64,000 bases of DNA, taken from the NCBI GenBank assembly GCA_043228905.1, contig JBHGNT010000001.1, forward strand, positions 4,402,001 to 4,466,000, in the 5' to 3' direction. Below the pieces are notes generated by a model, which worked only from the letters and a program-made list of their open reading frames with translations, was not told the DNA's origin and ran no database searches. Shown piece by piece: positions 1-11,056 of this stretch. Every line of letters begins with the position of its first letter. Position 1 is the first letter of the stretch. A program made the position numbers and the translations under genes. This stretch comes from Azolla caroliniana (lineage: Eukaryota; Polypodiophyta).

Positions 1-110
1 GAATTAATAGGTTATAATTTTTAACTCTTTTTGCACTAAATAGGTTATTCTTGCAAGAAAATCTCTATGAATTAATAGGTTATAATTTTTAACTCTTTGT
101 GCACTAAATA
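1..110. repeat. Direct repeat, two copies of about 42 bp
   Basis: The 42 bases at 1-42 recur at 69-110 with one difference, a period of 68 bp. The first copy starts at the window edge, so the array may extend to the left. No coding potential is seen. Confidence 0.8.
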
Positions 111-1500
111 TTACAGTAATTTCATAAGTTTCAGAAAAAGAAGTTCAATCACAATGTATAGGTCGAATATACACAGATCCCCTTCACTATGCAAACAGGA
201 TTCACGAAGGTGTCAACGCAACCTATAGCCATTATTCAGACTGTGTACAAGAACCAAAGAGCATGGCGCTTCAAGCAATCATGGAAAATAATGTTGTCAA
301 ATACTAAATGTTTGGGATGTGAAATAAAATAATTTTGAAGGTTGAGAATGTGAACTCAAATAATTTCAAACAATAAACGCTATAACATGGCATTATCTAT
401 AAATTGTAGATGAGCGCAAAATGAAGAAGCATGTTAGTTTATGGGCAATATTCTTTATTACACTTGTGGAACCAAAGCAACCACAGACGGTGATGTCGGA
501 GTTTTCAAACTTACCAACGAGATAACAGCAGCACAAGATTAACCAAACAGAAAACGCAATTAAAAACTTTGACCAAGATGTAAATAAACTGGTGACCAAC
601 ACAGAATGCACTTCGATCATTAAAAGCACTTAATTATGCTTTACTCATAAGAAGCCCGAGTTGGCTGTGATGGGTTTACAATTTGTCACTAAGACAGTGA
701 ACTCAGTAAGCCATTGGTTTGACATCTATGCTCTGGTATTTCTTCAGAGTTTTACAGCAAATGGTGAAGGGACTTTAAATTGTTGATTGCATTGACCAAC
801 AGCTTTGCCCTTTGATTAGGTGTTTAAAACTGACCTTATGCTTTTGATGTCAATGTTTCTGTAGTTGAAACTATGATTAGATTACAGGAATAGCTAAACT
901 TTTGCTTTTTGCTTTTGTAGTTTTATATGCTTTTTCCTGTTCACAGCCAACTTTTTACCTAGAGCTCTGTTTTGCTTTTTGCTTTTGCTCTGGAATTTGG
1001 GCTTCATCTTTTTGATGCAGGTAATACTTCTGCTTCTGCAGCTCAGCTTTGGCTTTTGCTTTTGCTTTTGACACAGCTGAAAACTGTGATCGCCTGGGAG
1101 CCTTCTGCTTCTGGTTCTTTGTTGGCTACCAACAAATTATTGTCTGCAAAATCAGTAATAACACGTCTAAGTTCCTTGCTTTACATTTAGTTATTAAACT
1201 TTTTCCGCTGCAGTCTTTAGTGAGACATTTATTTCTCATAACAATTCACCTTATGCTTGGGACAGGATGGATGCTTCATGACCAGAAACTTTTCAGCTTT
1301 GAAATATGTGAAAAAGCGCTCACCAGGTAAAGACTTTCCAATTTAGCATAGAATCTCTTAATATGCTGTGAGCTTCGGCATTGATACACATTGCAAGGCT
1401 CCCTGAATATAAATAAAGTGTTTTGTCAATATCACCAGAAACTATATCAAAGTTAGTAGCATATATATCCCGTTGCTATTAAAAGAGTGATGGATATATC
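111..1500. other. Non-coding stretch downstream of the phosphatase gene
   Basis: No credible exon was found on either strand. Short open frames at 393-629, 972-1190 and 1049-1330 have no recognisable domain and are low-complexity, with runs rich in TTTTGC near 900-1080. The right-hand part (roughly 1100-1500) should hold the 3' UTR of the minus-strand phosphatase that stops at 1501. I could not place its polyadenylation site. Confidence 0.5.
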
Positions 1501-4500
1501 TTATGTTTTTTTCTTCGTTACCTTGTCATAGGTAACCTTGCCAATGGCCATGGGGTTCCCTGGCTCAGACAAGAGCTCTTCGATTGCTACCTTGGCACTC
1601 TTAAAATGGACTGTTTTTTTCAGGTTTTGCTTTGTTAATGCCTCTAGTTCTGTGACAAACACAGCCATCACGGGCCGATGGTCTGAAAGGGTCAATTCTT
1701 GCCTTCCATATGACAACTGTTGTAATCCTTCCCCATGCCATAAGATACGATCACACCTGGAATTCGAAATTTATGCATCAGATTATATGGCCTAAAGTTA
1801 AAAATGTAAAAACAAAGCATGGTAAATAAAACAGAGCAAGGAGATTTACCATGCAGGTGTGCGTCGTTTCTCTCCTGCTTTTGCATTTTGTCCAGAGTAC
1901 TGATGAGAATTAATTTCATATTTGTAAGTGGGTGCAAAAGATATGCCACCTTCATGCCATCCCTCAAATGTATGAGCTGTCCGCATTTCTTTCCTCAGCT
2001 ATTATCAAGCCAAACAAGAATGCTGCAATTAGTCTAACTATCTCTCTTTCTCAGAGCCATGTCAGTTAGGGGTGGCCCATGGATTTTACATCCCAGGTGC
2101 AGGCTTTTTTTTCCTTCTTGACTAATGTGACTCTGTTTATTCTACTTAATATTGAATTTGGAAAATAGCAGAGCACTACTTTACCTGATCCCTGGCAAGA
2201 AGAGCTGTCCAGTCCTCTCTTGCCACAAGAAACCGGACATCACTATCTGATAGATTAAGGCGATAATTGAGATCCCCAAACCAAATAATTCGGCTGCAGC
2301 AAAGGAGATCAACATATATCACTGGATTAGATAGCTGTATATGAGCATAGTGTGTACATGCAAATTGGATTAAATATAACTCCAAAGCCACTTACTCATG
2401 CTGAAATATGGTCTTTGGGACTTCGATATGACCCTTCTTTGTCAAAGGAAAGCGGGTGCGTCTTATAATTTCCAAAACATCAGCATTCCTCCGTAGCTCG
2501 TCTCCTTCCTTACCCCCAGCTGTGAGGTGGGTACAGATGAAACAAAAGCTTGTTCCATGAAGAAGCATACTCACTGAGATAGAACCCTGTAAAAAGATCA
2601 TAATAACCCTGATGAGACTCCCATTTGAAGCCAGAATAGCTAATCAAATCTACCTAAAGACAGAAAAAAACTTGAGTGAGAAAGAGGAAATACCTTGTTT
2701 CCTAAGCATCCCATTATACCAAGACCCACACTGGAAACTGTCAAATTATGTATGTGTCGCCGCAACTTCCTTCTCACCCAGATAGATATATGTATACCAA
2801 CCATCTGCTTGCTTGCAACACGGACATAGCGTGGCCTCTTTTTTACAGAATCATAATCAGGGGTCACTATAGACATTGATGTCAACAATGGCTTGAAAAG
2901 AGCCTCATCATCAGTAGATCCTGCATCATGGATAGGATCACGGGAAGATAACCAGTTCAACGGTTCAGAAGTGGCTCTATCTAGCCTTAACCTGTTGAGA
3001 CCAATACATTCTGTCCTCCTATACACGCCAACTAGGTCAGTTTTTCCATGATGATCACCTTGTTCGTTTGATGATGAGAATGAAGGCATGAAGCTGGTCT
3101 CTTCTTCAATCAGAATGTGGTCAGAATCCATCTCGGTATCATCTAGGGAAGCCATCTTCTTGGAAGGTGATAAAGGAGCACTATGGCATTTAGAGTTTGT
3201 TCTTTGCCTAGGTCTGTTCAGTGTCTTCCTTATCAGACTTTGCCATTCAGCTGTTGGAGCACTATCTTCGGCAACAAAGACATTGCCCGCATTCAGGGGT
3301 ACAATCTCTTGAAAGCTGCAGGATAAAACAGAAAATATTGATCAAATTAGCTGCTAAATTTGCTCCATGTAAAAGAGTTTCATAATAGATGAACCATTCA
3401 ACCCTCTTCTTCTAAAAAGCCTTTTTTAACTTTGCTTATTGTTTTATCTTGGTTATGACATAGAACATAATTAGCTGTGATTAGCATAAAACATTCATAT
3501 TGGATGACCCTTTGCATATTCACTTTCTCTCATCCTTGGTCTCTTTGCTTAAGGTTACACAAGAGTTACATGAGTGTTCTCTGATGATATTTAACACAAC
3601 TTGCAGTTATTTGCCAGTTCGTAATAACAGTATCTGATAACTTACCCTACAACATAGATATCAGCAGGGTTATCCAAGTCCAACCAATCTTTTAGATCCA
3701 AATCAGGTGATGGTGTTCTTGCACCCACGTTCCATGTGCCTACAGTAATTCTGCACAATTATGGGAGATGTTAAACGAGGATGCAAGATGTTAAAATTTT
3801 AAAATTTTCCAATACAAAGCCCTAACAGAGGTTTTGGCCTTTTGCCAAGCAGGAGAAAGCCCACTTTTCGTCATTTTTCGCTATGCTATTCAACGTTTTT
3901 AGCTTATACAAGAGAAATGGATACTATCATAAATAATGTTATCTTGAAATCATAGGCCTAACATTACTCAAACTTCTTGTGTGTCCTTGAATGGCATGGC
4001 ATACCTCAACTCATCTTTGACCACAGAATGTCTATGTGGCTTTTCAGCTTCATGCCCCTCATTGGTCTCAGAGTATCTTCTCCATGGTAAATCTACATAA
4101 AGGAAAATGACTTGGATCAGAACATAGGGTGTACATACATTCTCTTAGATTCAAAGCAAACATCATAGATATAAAAAACGTAATATAATCCAATATATAT
4201 CTGTAGTCCAACTTAGATAATATACAGTACATAGCACATAGCAATAAAAAAAAGACTCACCATCATTACCATCTTTTCTAGAAACCAAAGGAGATGGCTT
4301 TCGATGTGTGCATCTTTTCAGAGGGTAATCTGAAAAAAGACTATTCAGATTCAGGAAACAATTTCTGAATTCATGGATTACGAAGAAGAAATTATAGCAG
4401 ACTATTGCTGTGGTACATAGTATATACGCACCCTCAGATTCAGATTCGTTTTCACTCTCAGTATCAAAATCTTTGTCTTCTTCATGCTCATCAGCACTGA

Positions 4501-7500
4501 AGTCATCTCCAGACTTAATGTTAAGCCACTTTTTCATCACCATCCGAGGCCATAGAAGCTGCATCATTAATGATATCAAGTAAATTAAAACAATTGCCTA
4601 ATCTTTCACATATAAAAAAAGGGAATTCAAATATGTCAGAACTCATAGCAGGGAAACCTAAACTTTCGCAGAGCATAAATGAAACCATAGCTATCTTTCA
4701 CTAGTTCATAAGACAAAACTATATTTATCTTCACAGATTACCAGTAGTCAACCCTAAGATTTCTTACATAGAAAAAAAATGCATCCCTAATTCCACAGAA
4801 TTAAATAAAACACAAGCACTTTTCAGCTTGATATAATAAAAAGAAACCATAATTATCTTCTAGGAAACACAAAAGGAATCCCTAATTATCTTTCACAGAC
4901 TGAAAGGAAGCTCTGAACTTACAACTGTTGTCCACAGAGGTAACCGTATGCATAAATAAAGTATTTTCTAATTGACAGAACACAATACAAGCACTAATCT
5001 TTCATAGAGAATAAGACGAACATCTGATCATCTTTCACAAATTGAAAAAGAACCCATAACCTTTCAAAACTCAACCAATTATAGAAGAAGGAAAGCATAA
5101 TATTCCACAGAGAGTACTTACAGACCTTTCACAGAAAGAAAAATGAAACCTTAATCTTCCTGAACTCAACGAAAATCCAGCTATTACAGACCTAGATTTT
5201 CTTTCAGAAAAAGACCCAGAATTATGCATAAAGAAAGCACTTTCGACTGGACAGAACGTAATGTTATTAAAGGGAACCCTAATCTTTCAAAGAAAATGAA
5301 AGAAATTCCTGCTTCTCTTTCACAAGTTGGAAAGGAAACCATAACCTATCAAAATTCATCACAAGAAGTAGCCACAGTATTTCTTTCACAGAAACAACCC
5401 TCGTTTCAAGAATTATCTGCAAAGAAAATTCGTTTTGACGTGAAACAAGAAAAGAAAGCCTAAACTCTAACGATAAAGGATAGTGAAAGGAAAGCTTAAC
5501 ATTTCTTTGCCCAAGAAAACAAAATCCTAGCACTTCCCTGATGAAGAAAGTACATAAAGACCTTTCACAATCGAACAATGAAATCCTAGCCTGTCAGAAG
5601 TCGAGGAAAAGCCAATTTCTAATAGACATAGATTTTCTTTCAAAGAAAAACCATAATTTCACAGAATTATGCATAAACAAAGCACTTTTCGGCAGGACAG
5701 AACATAATGTCATTAAAGGGATCCCTAATCTTTCAAAGAGAATGAAAGGGAACCCTGTTTCTCTTTCACAAGTTGATAAGAAAACCATAGCCTATCAAAA
5801 TTCATTGAAAGAAGTTGCGTCAGTATTTCTTTCACACTAACAAGACTAATTCCAAGAATTATATGTGAAGGAAACACATTTCGACCTGAAACAAGAAGCC
5901 TAAACTTTCACAATAAAGGTTAGCAAAAGCAAACCCCAACATTTTTCTGACCAAGAAAGCAATGCAAGCAATTCCCTCATTAAGAAAGTACAGACAAGCC
6001 TTCCACAGATTAAACAATGAAATAATAGCCTGTGAGAAGTCATGTAAATGTCAATTTCCAATAGACATAAATTTTCTTACAGAAAAAGACTCATGATTCC
6101 ACAGAATTATGCATAAACAAAGCACTTTCCGATGGACAGAACATAATGTCCTTAAAGGGAGCCCTAATCTTTCACAGATCACGAAAGGAATCCTGTTTCT
6201 CTTTCACAAGTTGGAAAGGAAACCATAAGCTAGCAAAATTCATTGAAAGAAATAGCATCAGTATTTCTTTCACAGCCATAAGCCTAATTCCAAGAATTAT
6301 CTGTAAAGGAAACACGTTTCGACCTGAAACAAGAAAAGAAAGCCCAAACTTTCACGATAAAGGATAGTAATAGGAAAGCCTAACTTTTCTTTGGCCAAGA
6401 AAGCAAAATCCTAGCAATTCCCTAATCAAGGAAGTATATACAGACAATTCACAGATCGAACAATGAAATCTAGCCTGCAGAAGTCAAGGAAATGCCAATT
6501 TCTTATAGACATATATTTTCTCTCAGAAAAAGACTCATAAGTCCACAGAATTATGCATAGACTATGCACTTTTGGATAGGCAGACAATAATGTCCTTAAA
6601 GGGAGCCCTAATCTTTCACAGAATGAAAGGAAATCCTGCTTCTCTTTTACAAGTTAGAAAGGAAACCACAATCTATCAAAATTCATCGAAAGAAGTAGGG
6701 TCAGTATTTCTTTCACAGTAACAAGCCTAATTCCAAGAATTATCTGTAAAGGAAACACGTTTCGACCTGAAACAAGAAAAGAAAGCCTAAACTTTCACGA
6801 TAAAGAATAGTAAAAGGAAAGCCTAACATTTCTTTGACCAAGAGAGCAAAATCCTAGCCTAATTCCAAGAATTATCTGTAAAGGAAACACGTTTCGACCT
6901 GAAACAAGAAAAGAAAGCCTAAACTTTCACGATAAAGAATAGTAAAAGGAAAGCCTAACTTTCTTTGACCAAGAGAGCAAAATCCTAGCCTAATTCCAAG
7001 AATTATCTGTAAAGGAAACACGTTTCAACCTGAAACAAGAAAAGAAAGCCTAAACATTCACGATAAAGGTTAGTAAAAGAAAAGCCTAACATTTCTTTGA
7101 CCAAGAAAGCCAAATCCTAGCACTTCCCTAATCAAGGAAGTATATACAGACATTTCACAGATCGGACAATGAAATCCTAGCCTGTCAGAAGTCGAGGAAA
7201 TGCAAATTTCTAATAGACATAGATTTTCTTTCAGAAAAAGACTCATAATGCCATAGAATTATGCATAAACGAAGCACTTTCCGATGGACAGAACATAATG
7301 TCCTTAACGGGAGCACAATATTTCACAGAGAATGAAAGGAAATCCTGTTTCTCTCTCACAAGTTGGAAAGGAAACCATGACCTATCAAAATTCATTGAAA
7401 GAAGTAGCGTCAGTATATCTTTCACAGTAATAAGCCTAATTCAGAAGAATTATCTGTAAAGGAAACACGTTTCGATCTGAAACAAGAAAAGAAAGCCTAA

Positions 7501-8348
7501 ATTTTCACGATAAACGATAGTAAAAAGAAAGCCTAACATTTCTTTGACCAAAAGAGCAAAATCCTAGCAATTCCCATATTAAGAAAGTACAGACGAGCCT
7601 TTCACAGCTCGAACAATTAAATCCTAGCAGTAAAGAGTCGAGGAAATGCGAATTTCCAACAGATATGGATTATCTTTCAAATAAAGTCACATAATTCCAC
7701 AGAATTATGCATAAACGAAGCAATTTTCGACTGGACAGTACATAATGTCATCAAAGGGAGCCTAATCTTTCAAGGAGAATGAGAGGGTTCCTCGTTCTAT
7801 TTCGAAGTTGGAAAGGAAACCATAACCTATCAAAGTTCATCAAAAGAAGTAGCCTTAGTATTTCCTTCTCAGCAATAAGCCTAATTCCAAGAATTATCAA
7901 CAAAGAAAACACGTTTCGCCCTGAAATAAGAACTTAAACTTTCACGATAAAGAATAGTAAAGCAAAGCAAAATCTAGCAAATCCCTGATCAAGAAAGTAC
8001 AGAAAAGCCTTTCACAGATCGAACAATGAAATCCTATCCTGTCAGAAGTCAAGTACGGAGATTCTAACCTGCCAGACACCAAGAAAGGTTAAAAATAAGA
8101 TGTCACGGATAAAAGAGAATAGAATTCTAAGCTTTTCGCAGAAATCTAATCCTATATGGATGAGAAGTTAGGCTATGTTAGAGACTAGGAAGGGAAGAAA
8201 CCCTAATTATCTTTTATGGATCAGATGAAGCAGAAACGGATTGCAAACAATGTCATGAAGATGATGATGATGAAGCAGGAGGAGAATGAGCGATTCTGTT
8301 TACCTCTCCCCGTTTCTTGTTGTTCCGTTGCTTAGTAGATGTAGGCAT
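1501..8348 (-). CDS. Type-I inositol polyphosphate 5-phosphatase (plant 5PTase), complete, 10 exons
   Basis: Enzymes of this family remove the 5-phosphate from inositol phosphates and/or phosphoinositides and damp Ins(1,4,5)P3 signalling. Exons (minus strand): 8348-8304, 4558-4432, 4329-4261, 4092-4005, 3750-3646, 3315-2694, 2586-2396, 2293-2185, 1998-1850, 1756-1501. The total is 1761 nt, 586 aa, close to the plant family's usual 590-650 aa. The tiny first exon gives a basic start ([15 protein letters not shown]) that runs in phase into [13 protein letters not shown], the conserved plant N-terminus. Catalytic landmarks are GTWNVG (about residue 114), [15 protein letters not shown] (about 142), [10 protein letters not shown] (about 419), GWHEG..FAPTYKY (about 465), WCDRILW (about 502) and LSDHRPV (about 524). 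An acidic stretch follows the N-terminus, and a variable linker (residues about 160-300) splits the domain, as in plant type-I enzymes. Intron 1 is 3.7 kb and repeat-filled. The start is chosen by homology of exon 1; a start at 4579 without exon 1 is less likely because an acceptor abuts 4558. Substrate preference cannot be read from sequence. Confidence 0.92.
4590..8110. repeat. Nested tandem repeat array in intron 1 of the phosphatase
   Basis: A unit of about 444 bp recurs in order. The landmark GAATTATGCATA occurs at 5219, 5664, 6104, 6548, 7256 and 7702, giving spacings of 445, 440, 444, 708 and 446. A more diverged copy of the landmark lies near 4798. The long 708-bp interval is explained by two extra copies of a 131-132 bp sub-unit, whose landmark TTCCAAGAATTATCTGTAAA is at 6731, 6863 and 6994. 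The units are purine-rich on the plus strand. Short open frames inside (for example 5224-5463 and 5541-5840) are products of the repeat, not genes. Confidence 0.9.
6731..7124. repeat. 131-bp triplicated sub-repeat
   Basis: There are three near-identical copies starting at 6731, 6863 and 6994. Each contains the stretch from TTCCAAGAATTATC through the CCTAACATTTCTTTGACC region. They form a local expansion within one 444-bp unit of the intron array. High identity among the three suggests they are younger than the 444-bp units. Confidence 0.85.
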
Positions 8349-8632
8349 GTTGGCCATTCAGCTGGAAAGCCTTCTTCTCCTCTTTCTCTACAGAAGGCAA
8401 GAGATAAACAGAGCAAGGGAGGGAGAATGCCTCTAGCCTGTGTGCCTGAGACAGATGAAAGGCGTGAATGAATGGAGGAAGGAAGGAGCTAGCTATGTAT
8501 ATGGAGGAAGGAGAGAAAAAGAGAGAGACAAGAGACGGAGACGGAGATGGAGGAGGAGGAGGAGGTTCCTAAAAAAATACGAAACAAAATCAATGTCTGA
8601 AGGAGAGGGAGCCTGGAGATTTTGTATTATAC

Positions 8633-8668
<36 letters not shown>

Positions 8669-8880
8669 CGGAGAGAGGACTGAGCACAGAGTAAAGACAG
8701 AGAGAGAGAGATAGAGAGAGAAGGGACCACAGACAGAAGACAGAGAGAGAGCTGCTGAAGCAGACACTCTCTATGAGTCTCTCCCCCATGGAAAGGGAAG
8801 AAGGGGGGGCCATGTTTGTGTGTGTGTGTGTGTGTGTGCCCGGGGTGTGTGTGCCCGGGTGCACGCACGAATGTTATGTT
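8349..8880 (-). promoter_or_regulatory. Probable 5' leader/promoter-proximal region of the phosphatase, microsatellite-rich
   Basis: The region lies immediately upstream of the phosphatase start on the minus strand. It holds an (AT)n run (8633-8650), several (GA)n runs (8651-8760; CT on the sense strand) and a (TG)n run (8817-8838). Pyrimidine-rich sense strands are common in plant 5' leaders. The long low-complexity open frames here (8493-8864, 8590-8868) are by-products of the microsatellites. The transcription start cannot be placed. Confidence 0.5.
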
Positions 8881-8926
8881 TCTCGGCTAGACAAGGGCCA
8901 CCCGTAGACCAAATGGTAATATGATG

Positions 8927-8962
8927 TTGTCCGCCGGTGGTACTCACGAACCGGGCGGACAA
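8927..8962. promoter_or_regulatory. Perfect 9-bp inverted repeat in a GC-rich patch
   Basis: TTGTCCGCC at 8927-8935 is matched by its reverse complement GGCGGACAA at 8954-8962, with an 18-nt spacer. It sits in an unusually GC-rich patch (about 8880-9060) in otherwise AT-rich DNA, upstream of the phosphatase. It could be a hairpin, a palindromic protein-binding site or a relic of a mobile element. Function is unknown. Confidence 0.45.
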
Positions 8963-10854
8963 TGCAAGCAGCATCACGAGACTCCGCGAGTTGCTTACAC
9001 TTGACCCCTTTGTGATGAGGAGGCGTACAAGTGCAATTCGAACACTGAAGAAGCTCATCTGAATGAAGCAATGCAGAACAAAAAAAAAAGGATCTATCTA
9101 CTGATACAGCCTCCTTCGTCAAAAAGAGGAAACACGAAAAGAAAAGAGTGTGTACCACAAAGAGCAAAGAGAGCAAAGAGAGAGAGAGAGATGGATTATG
9201 CTAAAACAAAGCATTGGCCAAAAAAGTACACCCAATTATTTGTGTCAAATGGATGGCTTCCACAATCTTCTTGTGTGTGTGTGTGTAGAGGATTTCTAGT
9301 TTTTTACTCTCGTTCTTTTTCCTTCATTCGCACCTTCTCAAAATCTCTCTCCAACATTATTCATTCAAACTTTTATTCCGCACGTTTTCCTTTTTTCACA
9401 ATCGCCTCCTGCCTTTGATTTTAGACTTGACTCTACAACATTGCTCTCAAGATCGAGTCAATTTCAATTGTGTAATCTCTTCCAAAGTCAAAACTTTTTA
9501 AGTTGTCAACTTTAAAATCAAGCTTTTGCAAAATGATTAAATTGATTTGTTGCAAATCTCTTATGGCAACATGAAGTATCGACATATGCTCATGCACGTG
9601 TGCATGAATATGTGTTTACATTGGTATGCATATCTAAAGATGTGTTGATTAAAACGATTTGTTGCAAATCTCTTATAAGTGCATGATGTAGGACACATAC
9701 TCATGCATGTGTGCACGACTATATGTTTACATGTGGCATGTATATCTTATCTACACATTTAAGTACCCAAACAAAATACACTTACACATGGCTTAATCCA
9801 AAATATTACATAGCCCTATGTGTTCAATGACCCTTGCATAAGACTTTTCAAATGACGAACTAGATTGGATTCGACTTTTCATTACATATATTAGTTTCTA
9901 ATGTAGATTATCCAAATTTGATTAGCCAATGTAACCAAAATCAATGGCCCTTGCATATCTTTTGGTTGCCATAAACAATACTTATAATTGACCACTATTT
10001 GGCTCTATATCAAACTAACATGCCACATGTATGTATGCAAGAAGTGGCTATTGGGCTTTGTCATCAGTGACATACGTGTTGTATCTTATGTCTCCCATGT
10101 TGAGCCATGCACACACAAAAAATGTGTGGCCTCAAAGGCTACCAATATAAACCAATGATATAACCAATGATATACCAAAGGGGTGAGCATGTTTTCGAAT
10201 ACCCTTAAGATGAACATGTGCAAATCCCTCCATCTTTCTTTTGGAAGTAGTGATACTATTAATTAGATTCCGTGGATTGAACACAAGGAATTCACAAACC
10301 TATTTCTTTTGGATCAACAAGTATATTCGGTGACGAATCATGCAACCCCATGAAATATAGTATGATCAATAATGGACTTATTAGGTTTGATCCCGTTACA
10401 TCAAGGCTATAAGTCTTTTGGTTTTAGCACCTTGAATTGTTTTATGTGCTACTAAAACATGGTGTTTTTCTATATGTGTATCTGCACATGTCCATTACTC
10501 ATTCATTACATCAAACATGGGGGGATGTATATCCATTTATGCATAATGTTTGACCATCTGGTTTATCATACAAAAAGTCTTGTTTTCATTGAGCTATCAT
10601 TAACATGCACCAAATTTGCACACATAGTGTGCGTTCATCATATCCTAAATTTGCTTCCCTTCTTTATTTGTTCCCGACCATTAGATTGGAAAAAATGAGA
10701 CATTTTACGAGCAAATTATAAGGTAAAATGTTGGCATCATAAGAAGCGATAGGAGAGAGAAATATTATTAACATCCATGACCAAAACCAAACATGATCTA
10801 AAGGATGGGGTGGAGCCCATGGCGAGGGGGGGGGATATGTGAAGTGTTGGCATC

Positions 10855-11056
10855 CAATAAAGGAGTGCAATGTATGTTAGCTTAACTAAGCGCATGAGCA
10901 TGTAAACACGCGACTAACAACTAATGTGGAATCCACATATATGGAGCAAGACATGCAATAAAGGAGTGCAATGTATGTTAGCTTAACTAAGCACATGAGC
11001 ATGTAAACACGCGACTAACAACTAATGTGGAATCCAGATATATGGAGCAAGACATG
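10855..11056. repeat. Tandem duplication, 2 x 101 bp
   Basis: Copies at 10855-10955 and 10956-11056 differ at about two positions. A few further bases of the unit follow the second copy. The low divergence points to a recent event. Confidence 0.88.

Noticed and set aside
5224-5840. Two plus-strand open frames that resemble each other (5224-5463 and 5541-5840)
   Set aside because: They resemble each other because they are in the tandem array; other units have stops in the frame, so there is no coding constraint.
8493-8868. Long open frames on the minus strand rich in SLSLSL and THTHTH
   Set aside because: They are translations of CT, AT and GT microsatellites in the phosphatase 5' region, with no domain and no plausible start context.
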